Shown one piece after another: positions 14,549 through 23,717 of a DNA stretch of 64,000 nt. Origin of the DNA: Actinomadura cremea (GTDB lineage: Bacteria > Actinomycetota > Actinomycetes > Streptosporangiales > Streptosporangiaceae); contig NZ_BMRF01000003.1 in NCBI RefSeq assembly GCF_014648495.1, positions 434,001 to 498,000 of the forward strand, written 5' to 3'. A program made the position numbers and the translations under genes. Below the pieces are notes generated by a model. The model saw nothing but the letters and a program-made list of their open reading frames with translations, did not search any database and was not told the origin of the DNA. The stretch's first letter is position 1; each line of letters begins with the position of its first letter.

Positions 14549-16000
14549 GTGACCGAACTCGGTCCCCGCCGGAAACTGCTGGTGCTGGCGATCTGCTCCA
14601 TGAGCCTGCTGATCGTCAGCCTGGACAACACCATCCTGAACGTCGCGCTCCCCACCCTCCAGCGCGAGTTCGACACCTCCCTGTCCGGGCTGCAGTGGGC
14701 GATCGACGCCTACCTGATCGTGCTCGCCTCGCTGCTGATCATGTCCGGGGCCGCCGGCGACCGCCTCGGCCGCCGCCGGACGTTCCAGACGGGCCTCGCC
14801 GTGTTCGCCCTCGGGTCCGTGCTGTGCAGCCTGGCGCCGTCGCTCGGCTGGCTCGTCGCCGCCCGCGCCGTCCAGGCGGTCGGCGGCTCGATGCTCAACC
14901 CGGTGGCGATGTCGATCATCACGAACGTGTTCACCGAGCCGCGCGAGCGGGCCCGCGCCATCGGCGTGTGGGGCGCCGTCGTCGGCCTCGGCATGGCGCT
15001 CGGCCCGCTCGTCGGCGGGCTGCTGGTCGACTCCGTCGGCTGGCGCGCGATCTTCTGGCTGAACGTGCCGATCGCGGTGGCCGCGCTGGTGCTGACCGCG
15101 TTGTTCGTCCCCGAGTCGCGCGCCGAGCGCCCGCGCCGTCCCGACCCGGCCGGCCAGGGCATGATGATCGTGCTGCTCGGCGCGACGACGTTCGCGATCA
15201 TCGAGGGGCCGGGGCTCGGCTGGTCCCACCCGGCCGTGCTCGGCGGCGTCGCCGCGGCCGCCGCGGCGCTCTGCGGGTTCGTCTGGAACGCGCGCCGGGT
15301 CCCCGAACCGCTGATCGACCTGCGGTTCTTCCGGAGCGTCCCGTTCTCCGGCGCGACGCTGATCGCGATCACCGGGTGCGCGGGCTTCGCCGGGTTCCTG
15401 TTCATCAACACCATCTACCTCCAGAACGTCCGCGGCCTGTCCGCGCTGCACGCCGGGCTCTACCTGCTGCCGATGGCCGTGACGACGGCCGTGTGCGCCG
15501 CGCTGTCGGGGCGGATCGTCGCCGCCCGCGGCCCGCGCCCGCCGCTGCAGATCTCCGGCGCGGCGATGCTCGCCAGCGCCCTGCTGTTCACCCTCGCCGA
15601 CGCGCAGACGCACGACGCCGCGCTGTTCGCCGCGTACGTCCTGTTCGGCATCGGGTTCGGCATGCTCAACTCGCCGATCACGAACACGGCCGTGTCCGGG
15701 ATGCCGCGCGCCCAGGCGGGCGTCGCGGCCGCCGTCACCTCCACCAGCAGGCAGATCGGGCAGGCCCTCGGCGTCGCCGTCATCGGTGCCGTGCTCGCCG
15801 CGGGAGCCTCCGGGACGTTCGCCGCGCCGGCCTTCGCGGCGGCGGCCCGCCCGGCATACTGGGTGGTGGTCGGATGCTCCGCCGCCGTGCTCGTGCTCGG
15901 GACCGTCACCACCGGCCGCCGGGCCCAGCGCAGCTCGGTGCGCGTCGCCGACCTGTTCGACCCCGCCGAACGCCCTGTGACCGGAGCCAGCACCCGATGA
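14549..16000 (+). CDS. DHA2-family (14-TM) MFS drug exporter
   Basis: The 483-aa proton-coupled exporter begins with SLLIVSLDNTILNVALPTLQ (motif D1-like of DHA2), followed by LQWAIDAYLIVLASLL, motif A GDRLGRRRTF, and motif C-like GMALGPLVGGLLVD. About 14 transmembrane helices can be counted. GTG at 14549 has GGAGGG 3-4 nt upstream. The gene overlaps the following MarR gene by 4 nt (ATGA). A self-regulated exporter/repressor pair of this kind commonly handles antibiotics or other amphipathic compounds; the substrate cannot be read from sequence. Confidence 0.94.
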   Translation: MTELGPRRKLLVLAICSMSLLIVSLDNTILNVALPTLQREFDTSLSGLQWAIDAYLIVLASLLIMSGAAGDRLGRRRTFQTGLAVFALGSVLCSLAPSLGWLVAARAVQAVGGSMLNPVAMSIITNVFTEPRERARAIGVWGAVVGLGMALGPLVGGLLVDSVGWRAIFWLNVPIAVAALVLTALFVPESRAERPRRPDPAGQGMMIVLLGATTFAIIEGPGLGWSHPAVLGGVAAAAAALCGFVWNARRVPEPLIDLRFFRSVPFSGATLIAITGCAGFAGFLFINTIYLQNVRGLSALHAGLYLLPMAVTTAVCAALSGRIVAARGPRPPLQISGAAMLASALLFTLADAQTHDAALFAAYVLFGIGFGMLNSPITNTAVSGMPRAQAGVAAAVTSTSRQIGQALGVAVIGAVLAAGASGTFAAPAFAAAARPAYWVVVGCSAAVLVLGTVTTGRRAQRSSVRVADLFDPAERPVTGASTR

Positions 16001-16452
16001 CCGAGACCCAGCGCGCCCGCGTGCCCGACCCGGCGTCCGACCCCGCCGCCCGCGCCTGGCGCAACCTGCGGCGCGCGATCCTGGAGCGCGGCGACCGCCG
16101 CCGGGAGGCCACCGAGGCGCTCGGGATGAGCTTCTTCCGGGTGAAGGCGCTGTGCCGCATCGCCGCCGCGCCCGTCCCGATGACGCTGCGCGACCTCGCC
16201 CACGACCTGGTCACCGACCGCCCCTACGCCACCCTCGTGGTGGACGACCTGGTCGGCCGCGGCCTCGCCGAGCGGACCGTCAACCCCGGCGACCGGCGCT
16301 CCAAGCTCGTGACGGCCACCGCAGCCGGACGCGCGGCGGCGGCGGAGGCCGAGCGCATCCTCGACACCCCGCCGCCCGCCCTGTACGACCTGCCGCCCGA
16401 GGACGTCGCCGCCCTCGACCGCATCGCCGCCCGCATCGCCGCCGAGGTCTGA
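15997..16452 (+). CDS. MarR-family transcriptional regulator
   Basis: The 151-aa winged-helix regulator carries SFFRVKALCRIAAAPVPMTLRDLAHDLVTDRPYAT (helices 2-4, shown in part), the wing DLVGRGLAERTVNPGDRRSKLVTAT with the D-R-R hallmark of MarR proteins, and a C-terminal dimerisation helix. It is translationally coupled to the exporter by an ATGA overlap. The dyads at 14501-14539 are its likely binding sites. Ligand release of repression is the usual mechanism in this family; the ligand is unknown. Confidence 0.92.
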   Translation: MTETQRARVPDPASDPAARAWRNLRRAILERGDRRREATEALGMSFFRVKALCRIAAAPVPMTLRDLAHDLVTDRPYATLVVDDLVGRGLAERTVNPGDRRSKLVTATAAGRAAAAEAERILDTPPPALYDLPPEDVAALDRIAARIAAEV

Positions 16453-16500
16453 GCCGGGCCGAGCCCGTCCGGCGCGGCCGGGCGGGCGCCGCTCACGCCG

Positions 16501-16531
16501 CTGCCCGGCGTCCGCACGGGACGCCGGGCAG
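16501..16531. terminator. Strong bidirectional terminator
   Basis: A perfect 13-bp stem (CTGCCCGGCGTCC and its complement) closes a 5-nt loop. It lies 48 nt past the MarR stop and 28 nt from the 3' end of the convergent ABC binding-protein gene. No T-run follows, as expected for this base composition. Confidence 0.8.
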
Positions 16532-16559
16532 CGGGCGGTCGAACGGGTCGGTCAGCCGG

Positions 16560-17825
16560 TCACTCGCCGACCGGGACCTGGTAGCCGGTGGCGGCCTGCG
16601 CCGCCTCGGCCTCGCGCTCGACGACCAGGCCGCCGAGCGCGGCCTTGTCGGTCCGCAGGATGTAGGTCTTGCGGGTGGCGGGCTCGGTGAACGTCGAGAA
16701 GTCCATCGGCGTGCCGTAGCCGGTGTCGTAGGACTTGCGGGCCCGGTGGGCGTTGATGACGCCCTCGCGGCTCAGGTCCTTGTTCTCGCACGCCGCCTTC
16801 AGCGCGTCCACGAAGATGACCGCGTTGGTGTAGCCGTTGACGACCGCGTTGTCGAGCGGCTCCTTCGGGTACTTCTTGGCGTACCCGTCCGCCAGCTTCT
16901 TGACCGCCGGCAGGTCGGAGGCGATGGGCGCGCCGGCGCTGGTCAGGTAGAAGCCCTTGAGCAGCGCGGGCGCGGCCTCGGTCTCCAGCAGCTGCGGGGA
17001 GAACCCGGAGTTGCTGGCGACGATCGGGGCCGTCACGCCGCGGCTGCGGACGATGCCCGCGAGGGACGCCGACTGGCGCGGGCCCGCGCTCATCAGGATC
17101 GCCTTCACGTCGGCGCTCTCCAGCGCCGACGCCTGCGCGGTCATGTCCGTCGCGGTCGCCTTGATCTTCTGCTCGACCAGCTCGAGGCCGTACTGCTCGG
17201 CCGCGGCCTTGGAGCCGTTGAGCGCGCTCTCGCCGTAGTCGCCCTCGAAGTACACGTGCCCGATCTTGTCGCCCTTCTTGATCATCCCCTCGTCCATCAT
17301 CCAGGACACGCCGTTGATCATGTCGACGTCGTAGGTGGTGCCGGTGACCTGGACGTACTTGCTGCCGAGCAGGGTCGTCGACCAGGCGTTGGGGATGATG
17401 AACATCTTGTCGGTCTCGATGCGCTGCTTGAGCGCCGTCACCATCGGCGAGCCGATGAACTGCGGCATGCCGATGACCTCGCCTTGCAGCTCGCTGTAGG
17501 CGGAGACGGCCTTCTGCACGTCGTAGCCGTGGTCGCGGACGACCAGCTCCAGGTTCCGGCCGCAGACGCCGCCCGCCTTGTTCACCTCCTCGACGTACAT
17601 CTGCTGCGCCTGCGTGAGGCTCTTGCCGAGCGGCGCGTACACGCCGGTCAGGTCGGTCTCGACGCCGATCTTGATGACGTCGTCGGTGACCCCGGTGCCG
17701 ACCTTGACCCCGTCGGCGTCGGTCCCGCCGGAGCCGCCCGTCGCCTTGTCGCTGCAGGCCGTCATGCCCAGGGGCAGGATGATCGCCAGGGCGGCCGCCG
17801 CCGTGACGCGCACCTTACGCTTCAT
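16560..17825 (-). CDS. Branched-chain-amino-acid-type ABC substrate-binding lipoprotein
   Basis: The 421-aa lipoprotein has signal MKRKVRVTAAAALAIILPLG with lipobox GMTAC (lipid-modified Cys24). The mature part is a type I periplasmic-binding fold of the LivK/Peripla_BP_6 group: IKIGVETDLTGVYAPLG at the start, VEEVNKAGGVCGR, FIGSPMVTALKQR, and YGESALNGSKAAAEQYGLE. It is the last gene of a five-gene operon and overlaps the LivM-type gene by 4 nt (ATGA). The family also binds amides, urea, aromatic acids and other small compounds. The specific ligand here is open, and the divergent PucR-type regulator argues for a nitrogen or aromatic source rather than leucine alone. Confidence 0.92.
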   Translation of the reverse strand: MKRKVRVTAAAALAIILPLGMTACSDKATGGSGGTDADGVKVGTGVTDDVIKIGVETDLTGVYAPLGKSLTQAQQMYVEEVNKAGGVCGRNLELVVRDHGYDVQKAVSAYSELQGEVIGMPQFIGSPMVTALKQRIETDKMFIIPNAWSTTLLGSKYVQVTGTTYDVDMINGVSWMMDEGMIKKGDKIGHVYFEGDYGESALNGSKAAAEQYGLELVEQKIKATATDMTAQASALESADVKAILMSAGPRQSASLAGIVRSRGVTAPIVASNSGFSPQLLETEAAPALLKGFYLTSAGAPIASDLPAVKKLADGYAKKYPKEPLDNAVVNGYTNAVIFVDALKAACENKDLSREGVINAHRARKSYDTGYGTPMDFSTFTEPATRKTYILRTDKAALGGLVVEREAEAAQAATGYQVPVGE

Positions 17826-18940
17826 GCCGGTTGCTCCTCTTTTTTGTCGAGTCGGTTGGGGGTTCGCGCGGACCGGCGCCGGGTCACGGAGACACGCAGC
17901 CGCGCCCAGAGCCCGAGCAGTCCGCCGGGCAGGAACAGGACGACCGCGACCACGGCGGCGCCGTACAGGATCCGGGCGGCCTCGGCGGGGGAGACCCCCT
18001 TCGAGCCCGGCTCCGCGACCAGGGGGAGATCGTTGCCGAAGCGGGTGAGGAGCTGCGGGAGCACGGAGACGAACACCGCTCCCGCCACCGCCCCGGCGGC
18101 GGACCCGAGTCCGCCGATCACGATCATCGCGAGGTAGTCGAGGGACAGGAACATGCCGAAGTACTCGGGGACGGTGCGGCGGAACGCCAGCGCCAGCAGC
18201 GCGCCCGCGGCGCCCGCGTACATCGACGACAGCACGAACACGCCGCCGCGGTAGCGCGCCACCGGAACGCCCATGACCGCCGCCGCCACCTCGTGGTCGC
18301 GGATCGTGTTCATGGCCCGCCCCGGACGGCCCCGCAGGATCCCGCGGGCGATCCAGATCGCCGGGATCAGCAGCGCCACCCCGAGGAACCACAGCCGCTC
18401 CAGGGCGCCCAGCGGCACGTTGAACAGGACGAACTCGGGGCTGTCGGCGAACGTGAACCCGAAGATCTTCATCGGCGGGACGTCCCGGCCGTTGAAGCCG
18501 CCGGTGATGCCCTCGGCGTTGAACAGCACGTGCTGCCCGATGAAGATCAGCGCGAGCGAGGCGATGCCGAGGTAGGTGCCGCGCAGCCGTCCGGAGATGG
18601 GGCTGAACAGGCCGCCCGCGATCCCGGCGAGCAGGATCGCGCCGACGAACGCCAGCGGCGTCGGCAGCCCGAGCCCGCTCAGCTCGTGGCCCGAGTCGGA
18701 CGCCAGGTACACGTACCCGTACGCGCCCACGGCCAGGAAGAACGCGTGGCCGAGGGAAAGCTGCCCGGTCGCGCCGGTCAGCAGGTTCAGGCCGATGGCG
18801 CCGATCGCCGCGGACATCGCGAACAGGCCGGTCTGGAGCCAGAACGCGTCCAGGTAGAACGGGACGGCGAGCAGGACGGCCGCCGCGGCGACCGTCGCGA
18901 GCAGGGGGCCGCCGACACGGCGGGACGCGCGCTCAGACAC
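17822..18940 (-). CDS. LivM-type ABC permease
   Basis: The 372-aa integral membrane protein has about nine or ten helices. The LivM hallmarks are LNLLTGATGQLSLGHAFFLAVGAY near residues 50-75 (in part), GRLRGTYLGIASLAL, and the cytoplasmic loop GRAMNTIRDHEVAAAVMGV that contacts the ATPase. The C terminus is a long basic tail. It starts at GTG and overlaps the LivH gene by 8 nt and the binding-protein gene by 4 nt. It forms the translocation pore together with the LivH-type subunit. Confidence 0.93.
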   Translation of the reverse strand: MSERASRRVGGPLLATVAAAAVLLAVPFYLDAFWLQTGLFAMSAAIGAIGLNLLTGATGQLSLGHAFFLAVGAYGYVYLASDSGHELSGLGLPTPLAFVGAILLAGIAGGLFSPISGRLRGTYLGIASLALIFIGQHVLFNAEGITGGFNGRDVPPMKIFGFTFADSPEFVLFNVPLGALERLWFLGVALLIPAIWIARGILRGRPGRAMNTIRDHEVAAAVMGVPVARYRGGVFVLSSMYAGAAGALLALAFRRTVPEYFGMFLSLDYLAMIVIGGLGSAAGAVAGAVFVSVLPQLLTRFGNDLPLVAEPGSKGVSPAEAARILYGAAVVAVVLFLPGGLLGLWARLRVSVTRRRSARTPNRLDKKEEQPA

Positions 18941-19823
18941 GGGTCAGCTCCCTCGTGCCGAACAGCCCGGCCGGCCGGATCAGCAGGATCACGATCATGA
19001 CCACGAACGGGGCCACCTCGCCGATGCCGCGGCCCAGGAACGTCAGGTCGCCCTGGTAGCCGGTGACGAGCGACTCGGTGAGCCCGATGATCAGCCCGCC
19101 CGCGAGCGCCCCGGTCGTGGAGTCCAGGCCGCCGAGGATCGCGGCCGGGAACGCCTTCATCGCGGCGAACGAGGTGCTGCGGTCCAGGCCGGGCGTGGGG
19201 AACACGGTGAGGAACAGCGCCGCGACCGCGGCCAGCCCGCCGGCGATGGCCCAGGCCGTCAGCGACACCCGGGTCAGCCGGATGCCCATCAGCGCGGCCG
19301 TCTCGCCGTCCTCGGCGGCGGCCCGCATCGCCACGCCCCAGGACGTGTAGCGGAACGCCACCAGGAACGCCGTGATCAGCAGTGCCGCGACGAGCAGCGC
19401 CGCGATCCGGGTCTGCGCGATGCTGACGCCCCCGACCGTGACGATCTGGTCCTTCCACGGGTCGCCCAGCGACAGCACCTCGGTGCCGATCTGCCGCGTC
19501 AGCTCGGTCGTCAGCACGATGTCGACGCCGATGGTGACGATGGCCAGCACCGCGTGGTTCTCGGTGCGCGCGCGCCGCAGCACCAGCACCTCGACGAGCG
19601 CGCCGACCAGCGCGGCGCCGGCGATGCCCGCGCCGAGCGCGAGCCAGAAGCCGATCTGCTCGTGCAGCTTCGCCGTGATGAAGCCGCCGACGAGCAACAG
19701 CGAGGCGTGCGCGAAGTTCACCACCTCGGTGGCCTTGAAGATGATCACGAAGCCGAGGGCGATCAGCGCGTACACCGCCCCCATCGAGAGCCCGTTGATC
19801 ACCAGCTCGATGAAGGTGCTCAA
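18933..19823 (-). CDS. LivH-type ABC permease
   Basis: The 296-aa membrane protein begins STFIELVINGLSMGAVYALIALG, the standard first helix of LivH proteins, followed by VIIFKATEVVNFAHASLL and the cytoplasmic loop AMRAAAEDGETAALMGI. A further hallmark is FAAMKAFPAAILGGLDSTTG. The start codon is TTG and overlaps the stop of the LivG-type ATPase gene by 4 nt (TTGA), an economical coupling. It pairs with the LivM-type subunit. Confidence 0.93.
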   Translation of the reverse strand: MSTFIELVINGLSMGAVYALIALGFVIIFKATEVVNFAHASLLLVGGFITAKLHEQIGFWLALGAGIAGAALVGALVEVLVLRRARTENHAVLAIVTIGVDIVLTTELTRQIGTEVLSLGDPWKDQIVTVGGVSIAQTRIAALLVAALLITAFLVAFRYTSWGVAMRAAAEDGETAALMGIRLTRVSLTAWAIAGGLAAVAALFLTVFPTPGLDRSTSFAAMKAFPAAILGGLDSTTGALAGGLIIGLTESLVTGYQGDLTFLGRGIGEVAPFVVMIVILLIRPAGLFGTRELTRV

Positions 19824-20632
19824 GCCTTCTCCTCTTCCGTGCCGGCCTGCGAGCCGGTCCCGGTCTCTGTGTGGGCGCCGCCCAGATACGCGCGGATGAC
19901 CGCGGGGTCGCGCTGCACCTCGTCCGGCGGGCCGCCCGCGATGCGCTTGCCGAAGTCCAGGACGGTCACCTCGTCGGCGAGCCGCATGACCATCCCCATG
20001 TCGTGCTCCACCAGCAGGATCGAGACGCCGAGGTCGGCGCGGGCCCGGCGGATCACCTCGGCCATCCGCACCCGCTCGGCGCCGTTCATGCCGGCGACGG
20101 GCTCGTCCAGCAGCAGCAGGCCGGGCTCCAGCGCGAGCGCGCGGGCCAGCTCGATCCGCTTCTGCACGCCGTACGACAGCCCCGCGACGGGCGCCGCGAG
20201 GTACGCGTCGACGCCCACGAACCGGGCGATGTCGCGGACCCGCGCCCGGTGCCGGGCGTCCTCGTGCCGCGCGTGCGGCAGCCGCAGCCCGGCCGCGACG
20301 AACCCGGCCCGGGTGAGCCGGTGCCGCCCGAGCATGAGGTTGTCCTCGACCGTGAGGTTCCGCGACAGCGCGATGTTCTGGAACGTCCGCGCGACGCCCA
20401 GCGCGGCGATCCGGTCGGGGCGCAGCGCCGTCAGCTCCTTGCCGCCGAAGCGGACGCTGCCCTCCGTCGCCTTGTACACGCCGGACAGGACGTTGAAGCA
20501 GGTCGACTTCCCCGCGCCGTTCGGCCCGATGATCGCGTGCACGCTGCCCGGCGCGACCGTGAACGCGACGCCGTCCAGCGCCGTCAGCCCCGCGAACCGG
20601 ACCGTGAGGCCGGTGACCGTCAGCTCGCTCAT
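19820..20632 (-). CDS. LivG-type ABC ATPase
   Basis: The 270-aa ATP-binding subunit shows Walker A IIGPNGAGKST (residues about 34-44), GVARTFQNIALSRNLTVEDN at the Q-loop, the LivG-type signature LSYGVQKRIELARAL in place of LSGGQ, Walker B LLLLDEPVAGMN and switch His in LVEHDMGMVM. The ATG at 20632 overlaps the LivF-type stop by 4 nt; an in-frame start three codons upstream is less likely. A C-terminal RAYLGG motif is typical of the subfamily. Confidence 0.94.
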   Translation of the reverse strand: MSELTVTGLTVRFAGLTALDGVAFTVAPGSVHAIIGPNGAGKSTCFNVLSGVYKATEGSVRFGGKELTALRPDRIAALGVARTFQNIALSRNLTVEDNLMLGRHRLTRAGFVAAGLRLPHARHEDARHRARVRDIARFVGVDAYLAAPVAGLSYGVQKRIELARALALEPGLLLLDEPVAGMNGAERVRMAEVIRRARADLGVSILLVEHDMGMVMRLADEVTVLDFGKRIAGGPPDEVQRDPAVIRAYLGGAHTETGTGSQAGTEEEKA

Positions 20633-21444
20633 CCGGCCCACCTCTCCAGCGTCGGCGCCGTGCCCGCCGTCCGCGCCGCCTTCGCCGCGTCCTCGGCGGC
20701 GTCGTCGTCGGCGACGCCCAGGTAGCGGCGCCGGACCTCGTCGCTCGCCGCCAGCTCGGCGGACGGCCCGTGCAGCGTCACCGCGCCGACCTCGAGCACG
20801 TGGGCGCCGGACGACAGCTCCAGCGCCAGAGCCGCGTTCTGCTCGATCAGCAGGATCGAGGTGCCCTGCTGGTTGATCTCGGTGATCGTCTCCGCGATCC
20901 GCTCCGCCATCAGCGGTGCGAGGCCGAGGGTCGGCTCGTCCAGCAGGAGGACGGACGGGCGCGCCATCAGCGCCCGCCCGATCGCGAGCATCTGCTGCTC
21001 GCCGCCCGACAGCAGGCCCGCCCGCTGCCCGGCCCGCTCGGCCAGGACCGGGAACAGCTCCAGGACGCGCGCCCGGGACTTCGCGGTCCCCGACCGGTCG
21101 CGGGCACCGAGGGCGCCGGCCCGCAGGTTCTCCTCGACCGTGAGCCGCCCGAACACCCGCCGCCCCTCCGGCACCTGCACGACCCCGGCGCCCACGACGG
21201 CCGCCGGGCGCAGCCCGGAGATTGTGCGGTCGCCCAGTCGGACGCCGCCGGACTCCACCGCGCCGCGGTGGAACGGGAGCGTGCCCGAGATCGCCCGGAG
21301 CAGCGTCGTCTTGCCCGCTCCGTTCGCGCCGAGGACGGCCGTGACCGAGCCCGCGGGAACCTCCAGCGACACCCCGCGCAGGGCCCGGACGGCCCGGCCG
21401 TAGCTCACCGACAGATCACGGACCTCGAGGGTCCCGTTCGCCAT
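20629..21444 (-). CDS. LivF-type ABC ATPase
   Basis: The 271-aa first gene of the importer operon has Walker A VLGANGAGKTT, VVQVPEGRRVFGRLTVEEN at the Q-loop (the VPEGR-VF string is specific for LivF), signature LSGGEQQMLAIGRAL, Walker B LLLDEPTLGLAP and switch His replaced by Gln in LLIEQNAALALEL, as is normal for LivF. It continues with YLGVADDDAAEDAAKAARTA, an acidic/Ala tail longer than usual. It lies divergent from the PucR-family gene, with 202 nt between the two starts. Confidence 0.94.
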   Translation of the reverse strand: MANGTLEVRDLSVSYGRAVRALRGVSLEVPAGSVTAVLGANGAGKTTLLRAISGTLPFHRGAVESGGVRLGDRTISGLRPAAVVGAGVVQVPEGRRVFGRLTVEENLRAGALGARDRSGTAKSRARVLELFPVLAERAGQRAGLLSGGEQQMLAIGRALMARPSVLLLDEPTLGLAPLMAERIAETITEINQQGTSILLIEQNAALALELSSGAHVLEVGAVTLHGPSAELAASDEVRRRYLGVADDDAAEDAAKAARTAGTAPTLERWAG

Positions 21445-21453
21445 GCGCGCCTC

Positions 21454-21472
21454 CTGCCAAGTGGTGTGGCAG
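21454..21472. promoter_or_regulatory. Inverted repeat just upstream of liv-type operon
   Basis: CTGCCA-AGTGGTG-TGGCAG is a perfect 6-bp inverted repeat ending 10 nt upstream of the LivF-type start on the minus strand. It could be an operator for the divergent PucR-family regulator or a leader hairpin affecting translation. Confidence 0.4.
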
Positions 21473-21646
21473 GCACCCCAGCACGGGCTCCGCGGGGGCG
21501 TCTACGGGCGCGTGGCAAGACGGGGCAGGCGTCCAATCGAACGGTATTCGGGTTGTGTGCGGAGCACAGCCTCGCAAGCAGGCCATTGCGTTCCTTCGTT
21601 GTGATCCATGACACTGTGTCGGCAGATGCCTGACCGGAGGTCGTTC

Positions 21647-22945
21647 ATGCCGCTCACCAGCGCCGATGCAGCCCTGGACGCCGATGCCGCCGTCGGCGCC
21701 GCCGCCGCGGGGACCGGGCCCGGAGCCGCCGGCCCGGGCCGTGCCGCCGAGCCGCGGACGGACGCCGCCCGCGCGGCGCGCGTCCGGCTGCTGCGGTCGA
21801 TCGTCGGCCGGATGCACGACCGCATCCCCGAGCTCGCCGACCGGCTCGTCGCCGAGGTCCTGGCCGAGGACCCGCTCTACACCGACTTCGTGTCCCGCGA
21901 GGAGTTCTGGGAGTCGGTCCGCACCTGCCTCGAGGCGGGCATCGTGCAGCGCGCCCAGGAGGCCCGCGGCCATCGCCCCGACCTGTCGGAGGCCGAGCGG
22001 GTCGGGCGGCGCCGCGCCGAGCAGGGCATGCCGCTGGAGTCGCTGCTGCGCAGCTTCCGCATCGGCGGGCGCGTCGTCTGGGAGGCCCTCATCGAGGAGG
22101 TCGCCGACGAGGGGCCCGACGCGATGGCCGAGCTGCTGCGCTACGCCAGCACCGTCTGGCACACGGTCGAGCAGCAGTCCACGGTCGCGTCCGAGGTGTA
22201 CCGGCGCACCGAGTCGGAGATGCTGCGGCGCAGCGACGAGCGCGTCCAGGCCCTGCTGGACGCCCTGCTGGAGGGCCGCGGCGCCGACGGCGGGCTCGCG
22301 CAGGCTGCGTCGGCGGCCCTCGACCTGCCCGAACGCGGCCGGTACGCGGTGGTGGTGCTGCGCGCGGCCCGCCGCGACCCCGGCTTCGAGCGTCCCGAGG
22401 AGCTGGACGGGCTGCGGTTCGTCTGGCGGATGCGCACCGACGGCGAGGTCGGCGTCGTCGCGCTCGGCGACCGCTCCCCGCAGGACGTCGCCGCCGCGCT
22501 GCGCGACCTGGTGCCGAGCGAGGCCGGGATCAGCACCGTCGTCGACGGGCTCGCCGGGCTCGGCCGCGCCCGCTGGCTCGCCGAGACCGCGCTGGCCACC
22601 TGCCGTCCGGGGGAGCGCCGGGTCGTCCGGCTCGACGACCGGCTGCCCGGCGCGCTCGTCGCCGCCCAGCCCGAACTGGCCGGACTGCTGAACGCGCAGG
22701 TCCTCGGCCCGCTCGACGGGCTCGACGCGGCGGACCGGGAGATCCTGCTGGAGACCCTGGAGACCTGGCTGGAGTGCGAGGGGTCGGCGATGCGCACCGC
22801 GGGCCGCCTGTACTGCCACCGCAACACGGTGTTCAACCGGTTGCGGCGGCTGGAGCAGCTGACGTCCCGGTCGCTGCAGCGCCCGCGCGACGTGGTGGAG
22901 CTGTCGCTGGCCCTGGACGCGGCCCGGCTCGGCGGCCGGGCCTGA
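21647..22945 (+). CDS. PucR/CdaR-family transcriptional regulator
   Basis: The 432-aa protein has a long Ala/Asp-rich N terminus, a helical sensor region (residues about 45-190, with LLRSFRIGGRVVWEALIEEV), a GGDEF-like central region and a C-terminal PucR HTH_30 domain: EILLETLETWLECEGSAMRTAG followed by LYCHRNTVFNRLRRLEQLT. ATG at 21647 is preceded by GGAGG at 6 nt; two further in-frame ATGs upstream lack this. Family members control purine catabolism, proline, glycerate or other nitrogen/carbon sources in response to a metabolite. Divergence from the five-gene ABC importer suggests it controls uptake of that importer's substrate. Confidence 0.9.
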   Translation: MPLTSADAALDADAAVGAAAAGTGPGAAGPGRAAEPRTDAARAARVRLLRSIVGRMHDRIPELADRLVAEVLAEDPLYTDFVSREEFWESVRTCLEAGIVQRAQEARGHRPDLSEAERVGRRRAEQGMPLESLLRSFRIGGRVVWEALIEEVADEGPDAMAELLRYASTVWHTVEQQSTVASEVYRRTESEMLRRSDERVQALLDALLEGRGADGGLAQAASAALDLPERGRYAVVVLRAARRDPGFERPEELDGLRFVWRMRTDGEVGVVALGDRSPQDVAAALRDLVPSEAGISTVVDGLAGLGRARWLAETALATCRPGERRVVRLDDRLPGALVAAQPELAGLLNAQVLGPLDGLDAADREILLETLETWLECEGSAMRTAGRLYCHRNTVFNRLRRLEQLTSRSLQRPRDVVELSLALDAARLGGRA

Positions 22946-22960
22946 GGGCCCGGCCCCGGC

Positions 22961-23593
22961 TCAGAAACGGGGGCCGTGGCCGGCGGCGTCCAGCCGGGCC
23001 CAGTCGGCGTCCCACAGCGCGTCGCGGCGCCGGTCGCAGCGCCGCCGCACCAGCCCGTACGCCACCGCCGTCGGGAGCGCGGCGCCGAGGACGGCCGCCG
23101 TGCCCGCGTACACCGCGTCGGTGACCGTCCGGCTGTGCGGCCGGGGCTCCACGGTCGGCTCGCCCGCCCGGTCGACCCAGATCGTCCGCCGGTCGCCGAC
23201 CTCGACGCCGCGCCAGCTCGGCAGCGTCCCGGCGGTCGGCCTGGCGCCCGGCCCCGGCCAGGTCGCCTGGACGGTCTCGTGGACGAACCGGTCGCCGGAG
23301 GTGGCCGCCCCGCCCGTCTGCGTGACCGTCGCGGTGACCCGGTGCCGGTCCCGCCGCTCGGCCTCCTCCGTGCGGCTCCCGGCCGCGTAGGACGCCGCCC
23401 CGGCCCAGATCGCGAGCGGCGGCGCGGCGCCGAGGAAGATCAGCAGCAGCGCGAAGCCGAGCAGCCGCTGCACCCGGTCGACCGGGCGGCGGAGCTCGCT
23501 CGGCTCCAGGCCGAGTCTCCTGCGCAGCGGCCTTCGCGGCGTCGCCCGCGGCACTGGATGTCCGTCGCCCCGGCCGGAACCGGACCTGCGCAT
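22961..23593 (-). CDS. Rv1733c-like membrane protein
   Basis: The 210-aa protein has two membrane helices (LLGFALLLIFLGAAPPLAIWAG near residue 50 and VYAGTAAVLGAALPTAVAYGLV near 170) separated by an extracytoplasmic domain with TIWVDRAGEPTVEPR. This architecture, including the R-rich N terminus and the HxRVTATVTQ strand, is that of the actinobacterial Rv1733c family (a dormancy-regulon antigen in Mycobacterium tuberculosis, function unknown). It begins with an ATG at 23593. It stands alone between convergent PucR and the MFS gene. Confidence 0.75.
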   Translation of the reverse strand: MRRSGSGRGDGHPVPRATPRRPLRRRLGLEPSELRRPVDRVQRLLGFALLLIFLGAAPPLAIWAGAASYAAGSRTEEAERRDRHRVTATVTQTGGAATSGDRFVHETVQATWPGPGARPTAGTLPSWRGVEVGDRRTIWVDRAGEPTVEPRPHSRTVTDAVYAGTAAVLGAALPTAVAYGLVRRRCDRRRDALWDADWARLDAAGHGPRF

Positions 23594-23717
23594 CTCTCGT
23601 CACCTCCCCGGGGAGCGCCCTCCCGGCAAGGGGCCTTGCTCGTCGTTTGCCAGGATATTCCCGAGATCGCTGAACGGCACGTGGCCCATGGCCGAATCGT
23701 TTCCCGGATCGGGCCCA

